Below are positions 17,301 through 27,443 of a stretch of DNA of 64,000 nt, piece by piece. The stretch covers positions 4,750,450-4,814,449 of the forward strand of contig NZ_CP129212.1 of the NCBI RefSeq assembly GCF_030413175.1, written 5' to 3'. Position 1 is the first letter of the stretch, and each line of letters starts with the position of its first letter. The notes beneath the pieces were generated by a model. It did not search any database. It saw only the letters and a list, made by a program, of their open reading frames with translations, and was not told where the DNA came from. Position numbers and translations under genes: made by a program. This DNA comes from Bradyrhizobium roseum. GTDB lineage: Bacteria > Pseudomonadota > Alphaproteobacteria > Rhizobiales > Xanthobacteraceae.

Positions 17301-19644
17301 TGGAGCGTTCGATCAGACACCCGGCCAGGTCGGTCGGCAGCGCCTCGCCGCCGCACAAGACCTTGAGCGGCTGTGCAGCGGCCCAACCAGCTTCGATCAA
17401 CAAGCGCCAAGTCGATGGGGTTGCCTGCAAGATCGTGGCACCAGAGGCACCAAGCGCCTCCTTCAGCAGCGCCCCGTCGGTGCTGACCCGACGCGAAATA
17501 ATGACGACGCGAGCCCCCACCACAAGCGGAAGGTAGACTTCAAGCCCCGCGATATCGAAAGAGATCGGCGTGACCGCCGCCAGCACGTCGGACGCATCAA
17601 TGCCGGGCGTTGCTGCCATGTGGTTCAGGAAATTGCCAACGGCGTCATGTGTCACCACAACGCCTTTGGGCTTCCCCGTTGAACCCGAGGTGTAGATGAC
17701 GTAGGCAGCATTACCCGGAACTGCGGTGTTCGGGGGCGCGGAGTTGGGATACTGCGCGATTGTTTCCCACTCGACGTCGATCTGCACCGTCCGACCATCG
17801 TGATCCGGCAACCGCCCGGCCAGATGCCGCTGGGTCACGACAACCGGCGTCTTTGCATCTGACATCATGTAGGCTAGGCGATCCACCGGGTAGCTTGGAT
17901 CCAGAGGCAGATACGCCCCCCCTGCTTTCAGGATTCCGAACAGAGCAACCACCATCTCCAGCGAACGTTCAACACAGAGCCCGACAACCACTTCCGGCCC
18001 CACACCGAGCTCGCGCAAATGATGCGCCAGCTGGTTCGAACGCCGGTCAAGCTCGCGGTAGGTCAGACGATCATTTTCATAAACAACCGCCACCGCCTCT
18101 GGCGTCCGCGCAACCTGCCCGGCAAACCGTTCAGGCAGGGTTTCCCCACACGAAAGCGCGGCCTGCGTTGCGTTCCAGTCCTGGATTAGCTGTCGTCGCT
18201 CCGCGGCACCCAGCAGTGGAAGCTCGGATAACCGCGCCTCGGGCTGGGCAACGATGCCCTCAAGCAGAACCCCGAAATGGCCTGCCATCCGCTCGATCGT
18301 GCTGCGGTCGAATAGGTCCTTCGAATATTCGAAGTGTCCTTCAATGACCCCGTCATTTGCCGTCAGATATAGCGATAGGTCATACTTTGACGACGCCTTT
18401 ATCTCTTCGTAGCGCGTGAGCTGAAGTCCGGCAAAGGCATTGACCGGCACCATACCGGGCTGAAGCGCGAACAACACCTGAAAAACCGGCTGGCGACTCA
18501 GATCACGAACCGGGTGCAGTTCTTCGACAAGCTTCTCAAAGGGAAGATCCTGATGTGAGTAGGCACCAAGCGCGACGTCCTTCACCCGTTTAAGAAGTTC
18601 GCTGAACGGAGGATCCCCAGCCAGATCCGTCCGCATCGCCAGCATGTTGACGAAGTAGCCTATCAGTTGCTGGAGTTCCGGGCGCGACCGCCCCGCAATC
18701 GGAGACCCCACAACTATATCGTCCTGTCCGCTGTAACGCTTCAGCAACAGCTGATACGCCGCCAGAAGCACCATGTACAACGTGACCTCTTCACGACGGG
18801 CCAGCTCGACCAGTTCCGTCGATAGCTTCCGCGGCAGCGCAAAGTTGGCCGTATCTCCGGCAAAACTTGCAACCGCCGGCCTTACACGATCTGTCGGCAA
18901 ATCAAGCGCAACCGGCGCACCCTGCAGTCGCGTTTTCCAATAACCAATTTGCTTCTCAAACGAACCGTGCTTCAGCCAGCCTTGCTGCCAGACTGCATAG
19001 TCCGCATACTGGATCGTAAGCTCCGTTAGTGGCGACAGTTGACCTTGGCTATATGCCTCGTAAAGCGTTGCGACCTCCTGGACTAACAGCCCAATCGACC
19101 AGCCATCCGAGACGATGTGATGCATTGTCACCAACAACGCGTGATCTTTACGACTGAGCTGGATCAGCGTTGCCCGAAACAACGGACCCCGTGACAGGTC
19201 GAAAGCACGCGAAACATCCTCTCGCGCCAGGCGGCGAACTTCGTCGTCCCACCTGCGCTCATCGACCCCAGACAGGTCCAACCGCTTAAGCTGAAACGCA
19301 TCGAGGGCATCGATCACCTGAATGCCTTGCCCACTTATTATCTCGAAATGCGTCCGCAGCGCCTCGTGCCGACGTACAACCTCCTGAAGGCTTCTCTGCA
19401 GATCGGTCGGATTCAGCGATCCACTAAGCCGGGCAAGGGCACCGATATTGTAGGCCGGGTTACCGTCGACCAGTTCTGCCGTAAACAGGAGCCCCTGCTG
19501 TGCACATGCCGCGGGGACGCTCTGGCCTCTCTGTTGCCGCATGATCGGCAGCGAGACCGGATCTATGCCCTGCTTTCTCAGTAGGCTTTCGAGAAGCCTC
19601 CTCCTCTCGTCCGAGAGGATGCCGAAATCCTGTCGCTTGTTCAC
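11308..19644 (-). CDS. NRPS: C-A(Gly)-[luciferase-like monooxygenase]-T-Cy-A(Cys)-T-oxidase
   Basis: A 2778-residue protein. C domain 40-480 (HHIVSDG at 175-181). A domain from about 500; the code read by alignment is DILQLGLIW, the glycine code. Between A8 ([10 protein letters not shown], about 899) and A10 (NGKIDRREL, about 1331) sits a luciferase-like monooxygenase domain, 950-1290 ([10 protein letters not shown], then WTPERHF). Carrier Ser1389. The next domain is heterocyclisation: [13 protein letters not shown] and DILIGDAWS (Asp1582, Asp1587), the DxxxxD motif replacing HHxxxDG. The second A domain has DLYNMSMIW, a cysteine-type code. Carrier Ser2444. The C-terminus (2585-2770, RRRSARDF) is a SagB/nitroreductase-type FMN oxidase, as in thiazole-forming synthetases. 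The domains therefore indicate Gly-thiazole. The GTG start lies two bases after the FAAL stop, with GGGGG upstream. Confidence 0.95.
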   Translation of the reverse strand: MNKRQDFGILSDERRRLLESLLRKQGIDPVSLPIMRQQRGQSVPAACAQQGLLFTAELVDGNPAYNIGALARLSGSLNPTDLQRSLQEVVRRHEALRTHFEIISGQGIQVIDALDAFQLKRLDLSGVDERRWDDEVRRLAREDVSRAFDLSRGPLFRATLIQLSRKDHALLVTMHHIVSDGWSIGLLVQEVATLYEAYSQGQLSPLTELTIQYADYAVWQQGWLKHGSFEKQIGYWKTRLQGAPVALDLPTDRVRPAVASFAGDTANFALPRKLSTELVELARREEVTLYMVLLAAYQLLLKRYSGQDDIVVGSPIAGRSRPELQQLIGYFVNMLAMRTDLAGDPPFSELLKRVKDVALGAYSHQDLPFEKLVEELHPVRDLSRQPVFQVLFALQPGMVPVNAFAGLQLTRYEEIKASSKYDLSLYLTANDGVIEGHFEYSKDLFDRSTIERMAGHFGVLLEGIVAQPEARLSELPLLGAAERRQLIQDWNATQAALSCGETLPERFAGQVARTPEAVAVVYENDRLTYRELDRRSNQLAHHLRELGVGPEVVVGLCVERSLEMVVALFGILKAGGAYLPLDPSYPVDRLAYMMSDAKTPVVVTQRHLAGRLPDHDGRTVQIDVEWETIAQYPNSAPPNTAVPGNAAYVIYTSGSTGKPKGVVVTHDAVGNFLNHMAATPGIDASDVLAAVTPISFDIAGLEVYLPLVVGARVVIISRRVSTDGALLKEALGASGATILQATPSTWRLLIEAGWAAAQPLKVLCGGEALPTDLAGCLIERSTSIWNLYGPTETTIWSTVSRVGVKNGVRIGRPISNTQLYILDQRGHVVPTGVPGELYIGGAGLARGYFGRPDLTAERFVPSPFGAGERLYRTGDLVRYLADGDLEYLGRLDHQVKLRGYRIELGEIEAALLAHEAVAQAVVVAHEDSSGNTRLVAHVVPQQMPPSVKPAMPFGVFYFAEGGSGDQGSNIYRLYLESARRADELGLAAVWTPERHFTTVAASYPNPSILAAAIAASTSRVQLRAGSVVLPLHDPLRVAEEWAVVDNLSGGRVGIAFASGWLADDFVFAPERYDDRTRITAAMIAEVQQLWRGESITRRNGAGKSINIRTRPRPVQNHLPTWLTTSGSSRSFEAAGALGVNVLTGLLNQSIEELAENITKYRQKLASEGFDSSKSTVTVMLHTFVTQDEQIALSLSREPLRKYLASHAQLRERLLGEGGLGADVGELDNNLMLDELLKRYVGHISLLGSPSSCVGLVERLHSIGVNEIACLIDFGISDDEVLDNLANIKRLQDVSDLRLRRAELQEGLGRVLPAYMVPNDIVVLDRLPLTANGKIDRRELSAQFAPQKDRTAYVAPRTITEQKLGEIWADVLNQPTPGILENFFELGGHSLQAIRLVDHIRKKMGVDLSLRQLFEAPTIQSLAHRIDESPASATVPDASQIIPDETGRFLPFPLTDIQQAYWIGRGGAFPLGNIGAHSYFEFDARGLDVDRFRSALIRVIDRHDMLRAVILPSGEQQVLRQVPPYKVEIDDFRWLTEQERGGRLESLRAQMSHQLFDASRWPLFEIRAAHLPGGVVRVFVSFDILIGDAWSFAIFNRDLKEFYGDSDKEISRPACGFRDYVLAKRRLEISDATARARRYWDERLDNFPPAPNLPLTQDVRRVGRPEFVRLSRTFAAKDWQALQMHAKAASVTPATVLLTRFSDVLALFSGQSHFAINMILFDRKPLHSAVAEIIGDFTSMNLLEVRHSDSMIFASRARALQEQLWRDLDHSAVSGVQVLRMLAQRMGKPVLMPVVFTSLLGADGNRAEELLASSEQTFNLTQTPQVMLDCQVSEHNGELIIAWDFVTSLFPTGMIEAMLDVYWRSLTGLASSADQWQQADPLRLPEEQITRRAAVNATEKPIPRLVLHDKFLEHVRLQPQAIALQAEERQMTYAELERESRSLAARLVKKGTRSNTLVAIAMEKGWEQLVAVLAILRAGAAYLPVDPHLPETRIGFLLANGEVRTVLTQSWIADRIRWPDDVTLFVVTETDGSEIECRLPEVGPSDVAYVIYTSGSTGNPKGVVIEHQAALNTVLDVNQRCGINADDKVFALSSLSFDLSVYDIFGPLSAGAVVVLPGRLATMDSGLWLDTVALSEVTVWNSVPALLDLLVEEAIDRKVRLPNLRLAMLSGDWISLELPAKARRVAPTLAVFAMGGATEAAIWSNYRWVDEIDPGWSSIPYGYPLANQFYEVLNEAFEPCPNWVEGDLYIGGRGLARGYWSDVERTAQSFIVHPRTGNRLYRTGDRGRYLPNGEIEFLGRRDLQVKVQGHRIELSEVEQAMLRHPEVRAAVVQMQGERFGTKRLLAYVVAPREFEVDTLRAFVSGKLPDYMVPAVFIRLDHLPLSPNGKVDRMALPEILPASLSDDQASAPRDEIERFISAVWGEVLEIEAPSIHSNFFELGGQSISLMHIRRILQSKFNREIPAAVFFERPTISALAEFFRGGNGGGDLRQSQSRGEIRRKRILRKGQIEASVVAKVSPASEEYADLLARVYQSPNSWRAHVQRDAILPSLSDDLAREEFKSRRAGIRTGISESTIDLPDIIGPDAVTLGRRRSARDFRESTIEVAELAQLLGNLRSVGTNGTVKYRYASAGGLYPVQLYLGIHKAGEQRGRVRLGSGSYYYNPDRHALQLISELEPSTSLMHLPINRPVFNKASFSLFLIGDQGAIAPVYGGEGLRFALIEAGMICQLLDDAAGSCGIGLCHVGGVDFEPYRQQFQLGPQHVLLHAYLGGAHKAESQ

Positions 19645-19646
19645 GG

Positions 19647-21779
19647 CTACCCCCGAACTGCGCCTTCCTCCAACGACAGCAGACGCGCGACCTCATCGTC
19701 CGGCAGGTTCAAAACCCGCTCGAACATCCCATCGACGAGATCGGCAGACTTCCGCCGTGTCGTGTCGTTCATCTTTTCAACCAGTACGAGGACGATTTCT
19801 CTTATCGTTCCGGCAACCAGCAGATCCGCCACATCGAGCCTGACCTTCAGACTCTGCTCAATCTTGTTCTGTAATTGTGCAGCCGAGAGTGAATCGATTC
19901 CAAGATCGTAGACCGATTTTCCGTCGGAGATTGTGTCGGCCTCGATCCCGAGCAACCCGGCTATATGCTCCCTGAGAACCGCGCCAACCTTCTTTTCTTC
20001 GGCAGCCTCAGACGGATCGATATCCCAGAGGGACATGCTGACTTCTACTCGCTCTCGTTCGGCAGGATTCCTCCACTCGGCGATGATCGGAAGCTTGCCA
20101 TCTACGAAGTCCGACCTGCACTTCTGCCGCTTGATCTTTCCGCTGGTCGTTCTCGGGATCCTGTTCCGCTTGATCAGCGCGATGGCGTGCACCTGCAGTC
20201 CAAATCGCCGGGCGAGCGTCGCGCCGATACAATCGAACTCTCCGTTCGGCTCTCGCGACGCCTTGTCCAGTTCATAGACGATCACGAGTTTTTCTTCTCG
20301 ATCGCACTCGACCGTAAATGCGGCGCCAAAGCCTGCACGCAACGTTGGAACGGCTGCCTCGATGGCGCGCTCGATATCCTGCGGGTAGAAGTTCACACCG
20401 CGGATGATCAAAAGATCCTTCTGCCTGCCGGCGATGAACAGCTCGCCACGCCATATGAATCCGAGATCACCGGTTTTCAGGAAAAACCCTTCATCCGCCC
20501 CGCTTGGCCGGGCTTGGAACGTCTCGATGCTCTCGTCCGGGCGGTTCCAATACCCCTCTCCTACGCTTTCGCTATCGATCCACACCTCGCCGACGTCGCC
20601 GTCCCTGCACACGCTCCCCGTCTTGGGATCGACGATGAGCACGCGGTGCCCCTCCAGAACCGGTCCCGATGACACCAACGCCGTGCAATCGCTATCGTCC
20701 TTAACAACTCGCGCAACTCCGTCTTGCAGGGACGATCGCGAGAATTTCTGCTCACTCGCATCGCTCCAATGTTGCCCACTAACCATGAGGGTGGCTTCAG
20801 CCAGGCCGTAACATGGAAACAGCGCTTCCTTGCGGAAGCCTGCGCCAGCGAATTTCTCGGAAAACCGCGCCATCGTGGCCGGGCGAACGGGCTCCGCGCC
20901 GGAAAACGCGGTACGCCACGACGACAAATCAAGCGAGTGGAGGTCTTCGCGCCTGATTTCCCGAAGACAATGCTCATAGCCGAAATTCGGCGCGCCACTG
21001 ATCGTCGCTTGCGTTTTCGAGATTGTTTCCAGCCACCGGATCGGCCGACGAACAAACGACGATGGCGACATCAACGTAACCGGGAAGCCGGCATACATCG
21101 GCATCAATATCCCGCCAATCAAGCCCATATCGTGGAAATGAGGCAGCCAACTCACCCCGATGCTATCCGCACCAGCGTGCGAAGCTTTCGACATCAAGCC
21201 AATGTTATGCAGCAGATTACGGTGCGAGATCTTAACGCCCCTGGGAGATGCAACCGATCCAGACGTGAACTGTAAAAGAGCCAGACCACCCCCGTCGAAC
21301 CGAGGTTCCCGCCATCGCGCACTACAATCAGCTGCCTCTCCGAATGGAACCAAATCAAATACCGGCTTCCCGGATTCATCTGCGAGCTCTCGATGAAGGC
21401 GCTCCCTCACCTTGCTGGCGACGAGAACCACCGACGGACGAACCTCGTCCAGCGCCGCGCGGATTCGACTTGCGCCTTCTGCAACACCTGGAAGACTGAG
21501 TGGAACAACGCAGTTTTCAGCATAAAGGCAGCCGTAGAAGGCAGAAATGAACTCCAGCCCCGCCGAGAATATCAACGGAATCGGCATGCCCGAAGTGTTT
21601 GACGACTGCACCCATGCCGCAACCCGTTGAGCCGCTTCATCGAGCTCTCGATAAGTAACCGCCGCACAGCCGACTCCATCGTCCGCGAGAAAGCGATACG
21701 CGATGTGATTCGGTTGGCACGATGAGCGATAGCGAAGCATGCTGGCGATTGTTCGATGAGCGTCGACGCCGCAGATCAT
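19647..21779 (-). CDS. Fatty acyl-AMP ligase fused to an acyl carrier protein (starter loading)
   Basis: Adenylates a free fatty acid and loads it on its own carrier, giving the starter acyl chain for the NRPS downstream. FAAL-type residues are visible: phosphate loop [34 protein letters not shown] and a late KTGDLGF. The C-terminal carrier has DLGIDSL with the phosphopantetheine Ser at about residue 630. The reading frame stays open to a TTG at 21887, but homology begins near [11 protein letters not shown], so I chose the ATG at 21779 (about 710 residues); its ribosome site (TGGTGG) is weak, so the start is uncertain. The stop is two bases before the next NRPS start, implying translational coupling. 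A separate CoA-ligase function is less likely because of the fused carrier. Confidence 0.92.
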   Translation of the reverse strand: MICGVDAHRTIASMLRYRSSCQPNHIAYRFLADDGVGCAAVTYRELDEAAQRVAAWVQSSNTSGMPIPLIFSAGLEFISAFYGCLYAENCVVPLSLPGVAEGASRIRAALDEVRPSVVLVASKVRERLHRELADESGKPVFDLVPFGEAADCSARWREPRFDGGGLALLQFTSGSVASPRGVKISHRNLLHNIGLMSKASHAGADSIGVSWLPHFHDMGLIGGILMPMYAGFPVTLMSPSSFVRRPIRWLETISKTQATISGAPNFGYEHCLREIRREDLHSLDLSSWRTAFSGAEPVRPATMARFSEKFAGAGFRKEALFPCYGLAEATLMVSGQHWSDASEQKFSRSSLQDGVARVVKDDSDCTALVSSGPVLEGHRVLIVDPKTGSVCRDGDVGEVWIDSESVGEGYWNRPDESIETFQARPSGADEGFFLKTGDLGFIWRGELFIAGRQKDLLIIRGVNFYPQDIERAIEAAVPTLRAGFGAAFTVECDREEKLVIVYELDKASREPNGEFDCIGATLARRFGLQVHAIALIKRNRIPRTTSGKIKRQKCRSDFVDGKLPIIAEWRNPAERERVEVSMSLWDIDPSEAAEEKKVGAVLREHIAGLLGIEADTISDGKSVYDLGIDSLSAAQLQNKIEQSLKVRLDVADLLVAGTIREIVLVLVEKMNDTTRRKSADLVDGMFERVLNLPDDEVARLLSLEEGAVRG

Positions 21780-21992
21780 GCAAACCACCAGTACGACGTT
21801 GATGCGATCAAGGAATTGATCACCTTCGTCGTCATTCCGCTTAAGTTGCGTTGTATCGAAGTTTCGCCGAAACGATGAGAGAGTCAAGCGCTCGATTCAG
21901 CACTAGAAACGATTCACCCTCAGGTTGCATCGATGTGTTGAAAGCATGTCGATGAACAGCGCCGGCGCGCGCATCATTTCGTGATTGTCTCG

Positions 21993-24311
21993 CTACTTCT
22001 GAAATTGCAGCCACCTTCGTTGCTGCCAGTCAGCAACCCGATCGTTGTAGTGCTTTGATATCGGGTTTCCGGACTGCCCCGGCACAATCATGAACCTTGT
22101 CTGGTCAAGATCGGCGAGGTCCACGATCATTCGTAGCGTCGAGCCGAAAACGCTTTGAAACGCAGCCCGTTCGTTTCGGAAGGATACAACGGCGTTGTTT
22201 ATGGTGTCCGTACTTCCGGAAGCCGGGATCCGGTACCCCAGGATATCAGCGATGACAGGCACATGGGACCACAACGGGTGCGAATAGACCGCCTTGTGAT
22301 GGTCGCCCCAGCGGCCGATATCATTCGCGTCGCTCCGCCCCTTCTCAAGCTGCGCCAACGCACGGTCAAACGATCGCGCCATCTGATCGTCGCAAGTTTC
22401 CGCTTCGCTCGTTGCGGGATCATCGCACCAGTCGGGGTGCTGCGTCACAATGAGGTGAACGACGTGCGGATGGAACCCCGCATAATCGGGATACATTGGA
22501 CCGAGCTTCGGGAGCAGCAATGACCTCGTCAGCTCCCTAAGCCATGCCGAAAAGATCAGGGGCTCGATTTTGTCGCTATCCATGCGACCGTCCCAATGCT
22601 TTACCTGTTCGGCAAGTACTCGAGAGCGGGCTTGCTTCAGCCTTGCTGTAGGCAAGAGAGGCACCAATTGTCGAGCAGCTAGCGACACCGTATCGAATTG
22701 CATCTCCGCCATATCGCCGATCGAGAAGCGGTCGGATCGGTCAAGCAGTTCCATGATGCGTTCGGCTCGATATGGCGGGATCCAGTCACGCGCGAGAAAC
22801 GGAACATCCGTCAATTTGTTGTTGGCGGTGGCAATTGCACCATTTGGCGGATTGAACTTCGCGGGTAGCTCGTCGAAAGGAACATTGTCTTCCCAGTCGT
22901 ACTGGCCTTCCCATCCTGGAACGGGCAACCAGCCATTCCCCTTCCGACGTCGCGGTATTTTGGCGGGTGCGATGAAGCCGATATTCCCCTCGACATCGGC
23001 GTAGACGAAATTCTGTTGTGGGGCGGTCAGTTTCCGGAGTGCGCTCCGGAATTCTTCCCAATCGCGGGCACGGCTCAGTTCCCACGCGGCTTCGGGGGAT
23101 GTGTCATCGCTCGTCAGCCATGTCGTTTGCAGCGAGAGAACGAAGCCCGTTGACGGGACATGCCTGGCGAAAGCCGCAAGGTCGGATATGACTGGCCCGT
23201 GCCGGGTCTGACGCACCGTCATTGCGGCTGACGGTTCTCCCTTTATGGCGATTATTTCCTCGCGAAGCTCGAACGGCCGGGACCCATCGGGCGTAAGGTA
23301 TTGCTTCGGGTTATCGCTGTCGATCTTCTCAATAAAGATGTCTTCGACATCGCTACGTGTGGCTGTAATGCCCCACGCAATCCGGGCGTTATGTCCGATA
23401 AGGATAAACGGGGTGCCCGGCGCGCTCGCACCGGTCAATATATCTGATGGTGTTCTCAATCGAGCAAGATACCAAGCGCTGGGTATCGAAAAGCCCAAAT
23501 GGGGATCATTGGCAAGCAGCGGCTTTCCGGATGACGAGCGGCTACCCGAGATCACCCAATTGTTTGAGGCCTCAAAGGGGCCAATCCGCGCGGGTAGGCT
23601 TGCGTATATCTCATTGAGGGGAAGGTTCTCCAGGTCGGCCCTTGTTTGCTGAACCACAATCGGGGCCGTCGACGGATACGTCGGAAACAGTACACCGAGT
23701 TCCTGCGGCGAGACTCGCTTTAACAGCTGCGCGTGCAGGAGTTCTTCCTTGAAGTTTCCAGTCAATTCGAGGTCAATTATCTTTGCCCAAATCAAGCTAT
23801 CTTCCGGGCGCCATGGCTCAAATCCGGTGTTGAGCACGTAGTACTCGGGCGGGAGAGCGTGAAATCCTGACGAATATGCGTTCACGCCCTCGGCATAACT
23901 TCGTAACAACCCTCGGACGGGCGCCGAGAGACGTTGATACTGTTTCTCAACCAGCGAACCGATGCCAAGCGTGCGCATAAAGCGATCACTGCCGAGCGTC
24001 GGACGACCGAACCATTCGGAAAGACGCCCTGCCCCATAGCGGCGCATGAGATCCATCTGGAACATTCGATCCTGCGCATGGATATACCCCAATGCGAACG
24101 CCGCATCGGCATCCGTTGTGGCGTCTATCGTCGGAAGACCGGCGCTATCCCGTGTAATGAGAATGGGCGCCCTTGATTGTGGTCCTACCAGTGAAATCGA
24201 CCGCTCTGGCACCGCCGTTCGCAGCCACAGCCAAGCACCACCCAGCAATCCCAGAGATGCCAGCAGTATGAGGATCACACCATAGATCGTCGCGCGAATG
24301 ATCAACGCCAT
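21993..24311 (-). CDS. Membrane-anchored penicillin-acylase-family N-acyl hydrolase
   Basis: An Ntn-hydrolase of 772 residues, about the usual length for the penicillin acylase/AHL acylase/PvdQ family. One N-terminal membrane segment (5-30) precedes the alpha chain, so the enzyme should lie in the periplasm attached to the inner membrane. The autocleavage site is Ala248-Ser249 in EASNNWVISG, making Ser249 the nucleophile; NDPHLG and GHNARIAWGIT are further family motifs. It is the first gene of the minus-strand operon ending in the synthetases. A GAGGAGG site lies 7 bases before the ATG. In pyoverdine biosynthesis PvdQ removes the fatty acid loaded at the first module; the FAAL next door makes the same role plausible here. 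Acyl-homoserine lactone hydrolysis is the main alternative. Confidence 0.9.
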   Translation of the reverse strand: MALIIRATIYGVILILLASLGLLGGAWLWLRTAVPERSISLVGPQSRAPILITRDSAGLPTIDATTDADAAFALGYIHAQDRMFQMDLMRRYGAGRLSEWFGRPTLGSDRFMRTLGIGSLVEKQYQRLSAPVRGLLRSYAEGVNAYSSGFHALPPEYYVLNTGFEPWRPEDSLIWAKIIDLELTGNFKEELLHAQLLKRVSPQELGVLFPTYPSTAPIVVQQTRADLENLPLNEIYASLPARIGPFEASNNWVISGSRSSSGKPLLANDPHLGFSIPSAWYLARLRTPSDILTGASAPGTPFILIGHNARIAWGITATRSDVEDIFIEKIDSDNPKQYLTPDGSRPFELREEIIAIKGEPSAAMTVRQTRHGPVISDLAAFARHVPSTGFVLSLQTTWLTSDDTSPEAAWELSRARDWEEFRSALRKLTAPQQNFVYADVEGNIGFIAPAKIPRRRKGNGWLPVPGWEGQYDWEDNVPFDELPAKFNPPNGAIATANNKLTDVPFLARDWIPPYRAERIMELLDRSDRFSIGDMAEMQFDTVSLAARQLVPLLPTARLKQARSRVLAEQVKHWDGRMDSDKIEPLIFSAWLRELTRSLLLPKLGPMYPDYAGFHPHVVHLIVTQHPDWCDDPATSEAETCDDQMARSFDRALAQLEKGRSDANDIGRWGDHHKAVYSHPLWSHVPVIADILGYRIPASGSTDTINNAVVSFRNERAAFQSVFGSTLRMIVDLADLDQTRFMIVPGQSGNPISKHYNDRVADWQQRRWLQFQK

Positions 24312-24458
24312 CGTCTAGCCTCCTCAATGACGCTGCTTCTGAGGTCACAACCCATCCGTTGTTTATAAATCGTCGTACTTGCACGGCACCCTTAAGACAA
24401 CTAATCTTGATTTCGAAGAGCGCTTCAAGATCACTTCCAAAAGAGGAGCGGCGAGGAA
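24312..24458. promoter_or_regulatory. Divergent intergenic region, acylase operon / mbtH
   Basis: The only gap between the leftward biosynthetic operon and the rightward MbtH gene; it must carry both promoters. Both genes have purine-rich ribosome sites at its ends (GAGGAGG leftward, AGAGGAG and GCGAGGAA rightward). I see no convincing -35/-10 pair or known operator. Confidence 0.5.
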
Positions 24459-24680
24459 ATGTACGACGACAATGAGAATGCTGGAACGCTCTACTACGTA
24501 GTCATGAACGGCGAACAACAGTATTCGATCTGGCGCGCCGATCGCGAGGTCCCGAGAGGATGGTCTACGGTCGGAGAAAAAGCGAACAGGCAGCAGTGCC
24601 TGGATCACATCAAGGAAGTTTGGATCGACATGCGGCCACTCAGCTTGCGACAGCAGATGGACGCGGCAACTCAGAATTAG
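24459..24680 (+). CDS. MbtH-like protein
   Basis: A 73-residue accessory protein that binds NRPS adenylation domains and supports their folding and activity. The family signature is complete: EQYSIWRADREVPRGW, then CLDHIKEVW and DMRPLSLR, with the three conserved Trp. It is transcribed away from the synthetase operon but is the only MbtH homologue visible, so it most likely serves the A domains at 1-19.6 kb. It converges on the phosphopantetheinyl transferase gene. Confidence 0.95.
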   Translation: MYDDNENAGTLYYVVMNGEQQYSIWRADREVPRGWSTVGEKANRQQCLDHIKEVWIDMRPLSLRQQMDAATQN

Positions 24681-24765
24681 TGTCTCGGTCCCTCTCAAGT
24701 CTCGGATCATGCGGGGACCTGGCTGACGCAGGCCGATGCCGATATCCGCTGCGAGACTACAAGGC

Positions 24766-24791
24766 TTTGCGGTGCAGCATCCGCAAAGCAG
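24766..24791. terminator. Inverted repeat between convergent mbtH-like and PPTase genes
   Basis: A perfect 9-bp stem, GCTTTGCGG and CCGCAAAGC, around an 8-base loop, lying between the stops of two convergent genes. There is no T-tract on either side, so it may be a weak or factor-assisted bidirectional terminator rather than a classic intrinsic one. Confidence 0.4.
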
Positions 24792-24815
24792 GAGAGATAC
24801 AAGCGCGCTACGCAG

Positions 24816-25670
24816 TCAGGCGTGCTGCTGCGAGGCGCGGCTGAATTGAATCGGCACGTCTTCCTCACGGCCTATTGAAACCATTCTCCTTATTAGAATT
24901 GCGGACAGCCCGTTCGGGACCCGTTCGGCGCAAAGCGCGAGAATGTGCGCCCGCCCCGGACGAAACTGCCAAAATTGCCAACGCCGCGGATCATCATCCA
25001 GCTCCGGCGCTACTTCAAAGTCGACCAAACCGTCTCGATCGAGCCGAACGCTAACCTTATCCAGAGGTATCGAGACGCCCATCCCGCGAGCCTTGATGTA
25101 GGACTCCTTGAAGGTCCAATACTCGAAGAAGCGATCTAGCCGCTGTTCCGCCGGCAGTCTCGAAAGGCAATCGAGTTCCATCGCGGAGAAGGCATGCGCC
25201 GTCTCTAATGGGTTCGTGCGCGCACACATTTTTTCCACATCGACGCCGACTGCGCGGCCTCTGGTCACGCCCAGCACAACCAGACCAGCGGTATGAGAAA
25301 TATTAAAGCCAATATCCGCCCCCCCCATCCTTAACACGTCAATCTGCGGACATCCGTAGGCGTTGGCTGTGAACACCCAGTCTCTCGGGTCAACGGGCTC
25401 ATATCGAGACAATACTGTGCGAACAAGCGTGCGCGTTATTAGAAAGCGGACTCGATCCTTCTCGAAATGAAATCGCCGCTCCCGTTCTCTTTCATCCGCA
25501 CTTAACAATTTTCGATAACCGATCGCTTGCTCACAATCGATTTCATCTTTGGCGAGCCACAGGTGAATTTCGTCCCGTGTCAGGTCGATCAACGGCTTAC
25601 GGATGCCATCTGCGCCGCCAACTATTGGCATCGATCGAAACGACTGGCGAAACAAGACGGCCTCCCCCAT
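24816..25670 (-). CDS. Sfp-type 4'-phosphopantetheinyl transferase
   Basis: Converts apo carrier domains to the holo form by moving phosphopantetheine from CoA to the active Ser. About 284 residues from the ATG at 25670. Sfp-family motifs are in order: FNISHTAGLVVLG, then GVDVEK (Mg-binding Asp), and WTFKESYIKARG. The frame is open further upstream, but this start lies one base after the stop of the HTTM gene and gives the normal N-terminus. Substrates would be the carrier domains of the FAAL, PKS and NRPS proteins nearby. Being co-transcribed with the HTTM gene ties that membrane protein to the pathway. Confidence 0.93.
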   Translation of the reverse strand: MGEAVLFRQSFRSMPIVGGADGIRKPLIDLTRDEIHLWLAKDEIDCEQAIGYRKLLSADERERERRFHFEKDRVRFLITRTLVRTVLSRYEPVDPRDWVFTANAYGCPQIDVLRMGGADIGFNISHTAGLVVLGVTRGRAVGVDVEKMCARTNPLETAHAFSAMELDCLSRLPAEQRLDRFFEYWTFKESYIKARGMGVSIPLDKVSVRLDRDGLVDFEVAPELDDDPRRWQFWQFRPGRAHILALCAERVPNGLSAILIRRMVSIGREEDVPIQFSRASQQHA

Positions 25671-25671
25671 T

Positions 25672-26973
25672 CTACCTAAAGAAGTTCTGGACAGGACGAG
25701 CGACGGCCGGCGCCTCCTTTTCGTCCTTAATCCAACTATTTCGGCTGAAGGGGTGGTACACAAGCGTGCACACATCGGGCTCGTTTACAATCTCTCGAAA
25801 TGGCTCGCCATTAATGCTGTGATTAAGAATCATCCCATACTTGGCGCTCAAGCCAGCACAGTACCGATGCTTCGCCCTGAACCAGAGATCATATGGGTCA
25901 CAGCGCGAAACAGCGTCAACTTCCGCAAACGTCAAGACCGGCTTGCCATCCCGAGAAATGCTGCCGTAACACTGATGGTTCGCCTCGAACATATAGAGTC
26001 CATAGAAGTTTCCTTCCAAGGTGAGCTTCTCGTCCCCCCTGATCATATGCGGGATCAGCTGCAAGACGACGAGGCAAATCATCGAAAGCCATCCAGGCGC
26101 AGAACGCCGGTCGACCGGTACGCGTTCCGGGGCCTGAAACCAAGGCCCGAACAAGATTAGTAGTGGCGGCATGACGATCGAGGGATAGCGATACCCCACC
26201 AACGTTCCGGAGTAGAGATGAAAGGCGACAAAGAAGGCGAACACAGATCGTTGAATAAGGGGATTTCGGCTGAACAGGAACCAGCAGCCCACCATTTCCA
26301 TAGCGATAACGAGGTTGGTCATAAGGGCTTCGGTACCGAATGGAAATATCGGGAGGCCCTCTTTCAGCGCGGTGAAGTATTGGCCTAACAGCCAACTTGG
26401 ATGAATCTTTCCCGCCGTTGATAGAAAGTAGAAAAACACCAAGCCTAACTGCGCGAAGAACTTCTTGTTTGCGCAAAAGAGAAACGTGAAGCAAAAGAAA
26501 TTGTGATAGTATTCGTAGTTTCCCTTAAAACCGTAAGAAATGAGAAGAAGGTAGATTTTGGCGAAGAATAAAAACAGTATCGCAAGATGAACATACATCC
26601 ATCGTCCGAGATATATCGCATAGCTCGCGCTTGCGATTAATCCGAACAGGATCATGTAGAATACAGCCTGCGAATATCCCTCCGGAAAGCTGGACAGGAA
26701 GATTAGATTTTTGCAGCTCTGAAAGAACGGCCAGCACAAATAGGTGCTGTTTTTCACAGCCTGCACCGTCGTGAGCGCCGAGTTCATCCAGGTCGAAAAC
26801 GTGACCAGGAAACCGAGCAAGATTGCTCCCGAGAGCCACTTCAACGTTACGTCTGTTGCGATCTCCTCCACGCTGAATATCGCCCGATAGATCGATAATA
26901 CGCCGCTGGTGGGTTCTCGCTGCATCGCGAGATCAGTGTCGACATCACGGCCGATGTGAGATTGCAGGTTCAT
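25672..26973 (-). CDS. HTTM / vitamin K-dependent carboxylase-like membrane protein, copy 1
   Basis: A 433-residue protein with about eight hydrophobic segments over the first 300 residues and a soluble C-terminal part of about 120 residues with several Cys (NHQCYGS, SRCDPYDLW, PDVCTL). The layout resembles HTTM-domain proteins, whose best-known member is the gamma-glutamyl carboxylase; bacterial members mostly lack a known role. It aligns along its whole length with the protein at 28514-29836: KIHPSWLLGQ against KIHPTWLLGQ, and RNSWIKDEKEAP against RNGWIKREDEAP. It sits one base ahead of the PPTase gene. No strong ribosome site precedes the chosen ATG; an ATG at 26925 is possible. Function unknown: modification or membrane handling of the product is a guess from context. 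Confidence 0.75.
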   Translation of the reverse strand: MNLQSHIGRDVDTDLAMQREPTSGVLSIYRAIFSVEEIATDVTLKWLSGAILLGFLVTFSTWMNSALTTVQAVKNSTYLCWPFFQSCKNLIFLSSFPEGYSQAVFYMILFGLIASASYAIYLGRWMYVHLAILFLFFAKIYLLLISYGFKGNYEYYHNFFCFTFLFCANKKFFAQLGLVFFYFLSTAGKIHPSWLLGQYFTALKEGLPIFPFGTEALMTNLVIAMEMVGCWFLFSRNPLIQRSVFAFFVAFHLYSGTLVGYRYPSIVMPPLLILFGPWFQAPERVPVDRRSAPGWLSMICLVVLQLIPHMIRGDEKLTLEGNFYGLYMFEANHQCYGSISRDGKPVLTFAEVDAVSRCDPYDLWFRAKHRYCAGLSAKYGMILNHSINGEPFREIVNEPDVCTLVYHPFSRNSWIKDEKEAPAVARPVQNFFR

Positions 26974-27443
26974 TGGATGATGCCTGGCGCGAGCTAACGA
27001 TGCTGTTGTCGGGAAGCCCCAAGACCAGCAATGCTTGAACGAGTCCGACGAACGATACGTCTCCAGCTAATCGTACCCTACGCTAGAATACAACGGGGTA
27101 TGACATGCCAATGCCGTAGAGGGCAGCTCACTGGTTTTTCCCGGACGTGACGACCGCAATTCACGCGCGCCCGACGACACGCAAGCAAGCACTCGAAGAG
27201 TGCACCGTTCCCAAGGAACTGTGGATGCCATGAAGGTCGCCAGATCGAATTACTAGTTACACAATTCTTAGTTGTTTCGTGGACTCAATGTACCACAGAC
27301 TATGGCAACCCTAAGGTTGTTTTGAATCGTCAAGATAATTATTCGCTCTTATGTACTTCTCATTTGATTATACAGCTGCCGCGTGTGTCCTGATTCGTGT
27401 ATCAAATGACGTCGTCTAGAAAAAACCTCTTGGGAGCAACCCA
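26974..27443. promoter_or_regulatory. 470-bp divergent intergenic region
   Basis: Separates the leftward HTTM gene from the rightward DUF3102-like gene and should hold both promoters. The part near 27240-27400 is clearly AT-richer than its surroundings. It includes the inverted repeat CAACC-CTAA-GGTTG at 27306-27319, a possible operator. I see no nod-box-like or other named element. Confidence 0.4.

Noticed and set aside
21780..21887. Extra 36 N-terminal residues for the FAAL from a TTG
   Set aside because: The added residues match nothing in the family and the TTG lacks a ribosome site; the ATG at 21779 is preferred, though not proven.
24375..24405. TTGCAC with a 17-base spacer and TAATCT as a promoter for the MbtH gene
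   Set aside because: The -10 matches the consensus at only half its positions; too weak to report as a site.
26974..27443. Nod box or similar symbiosis operator upstream of the HTTM/DUF3102 genes
   Set aside because: I found no match by eye to the long conserved nod-box pattern.
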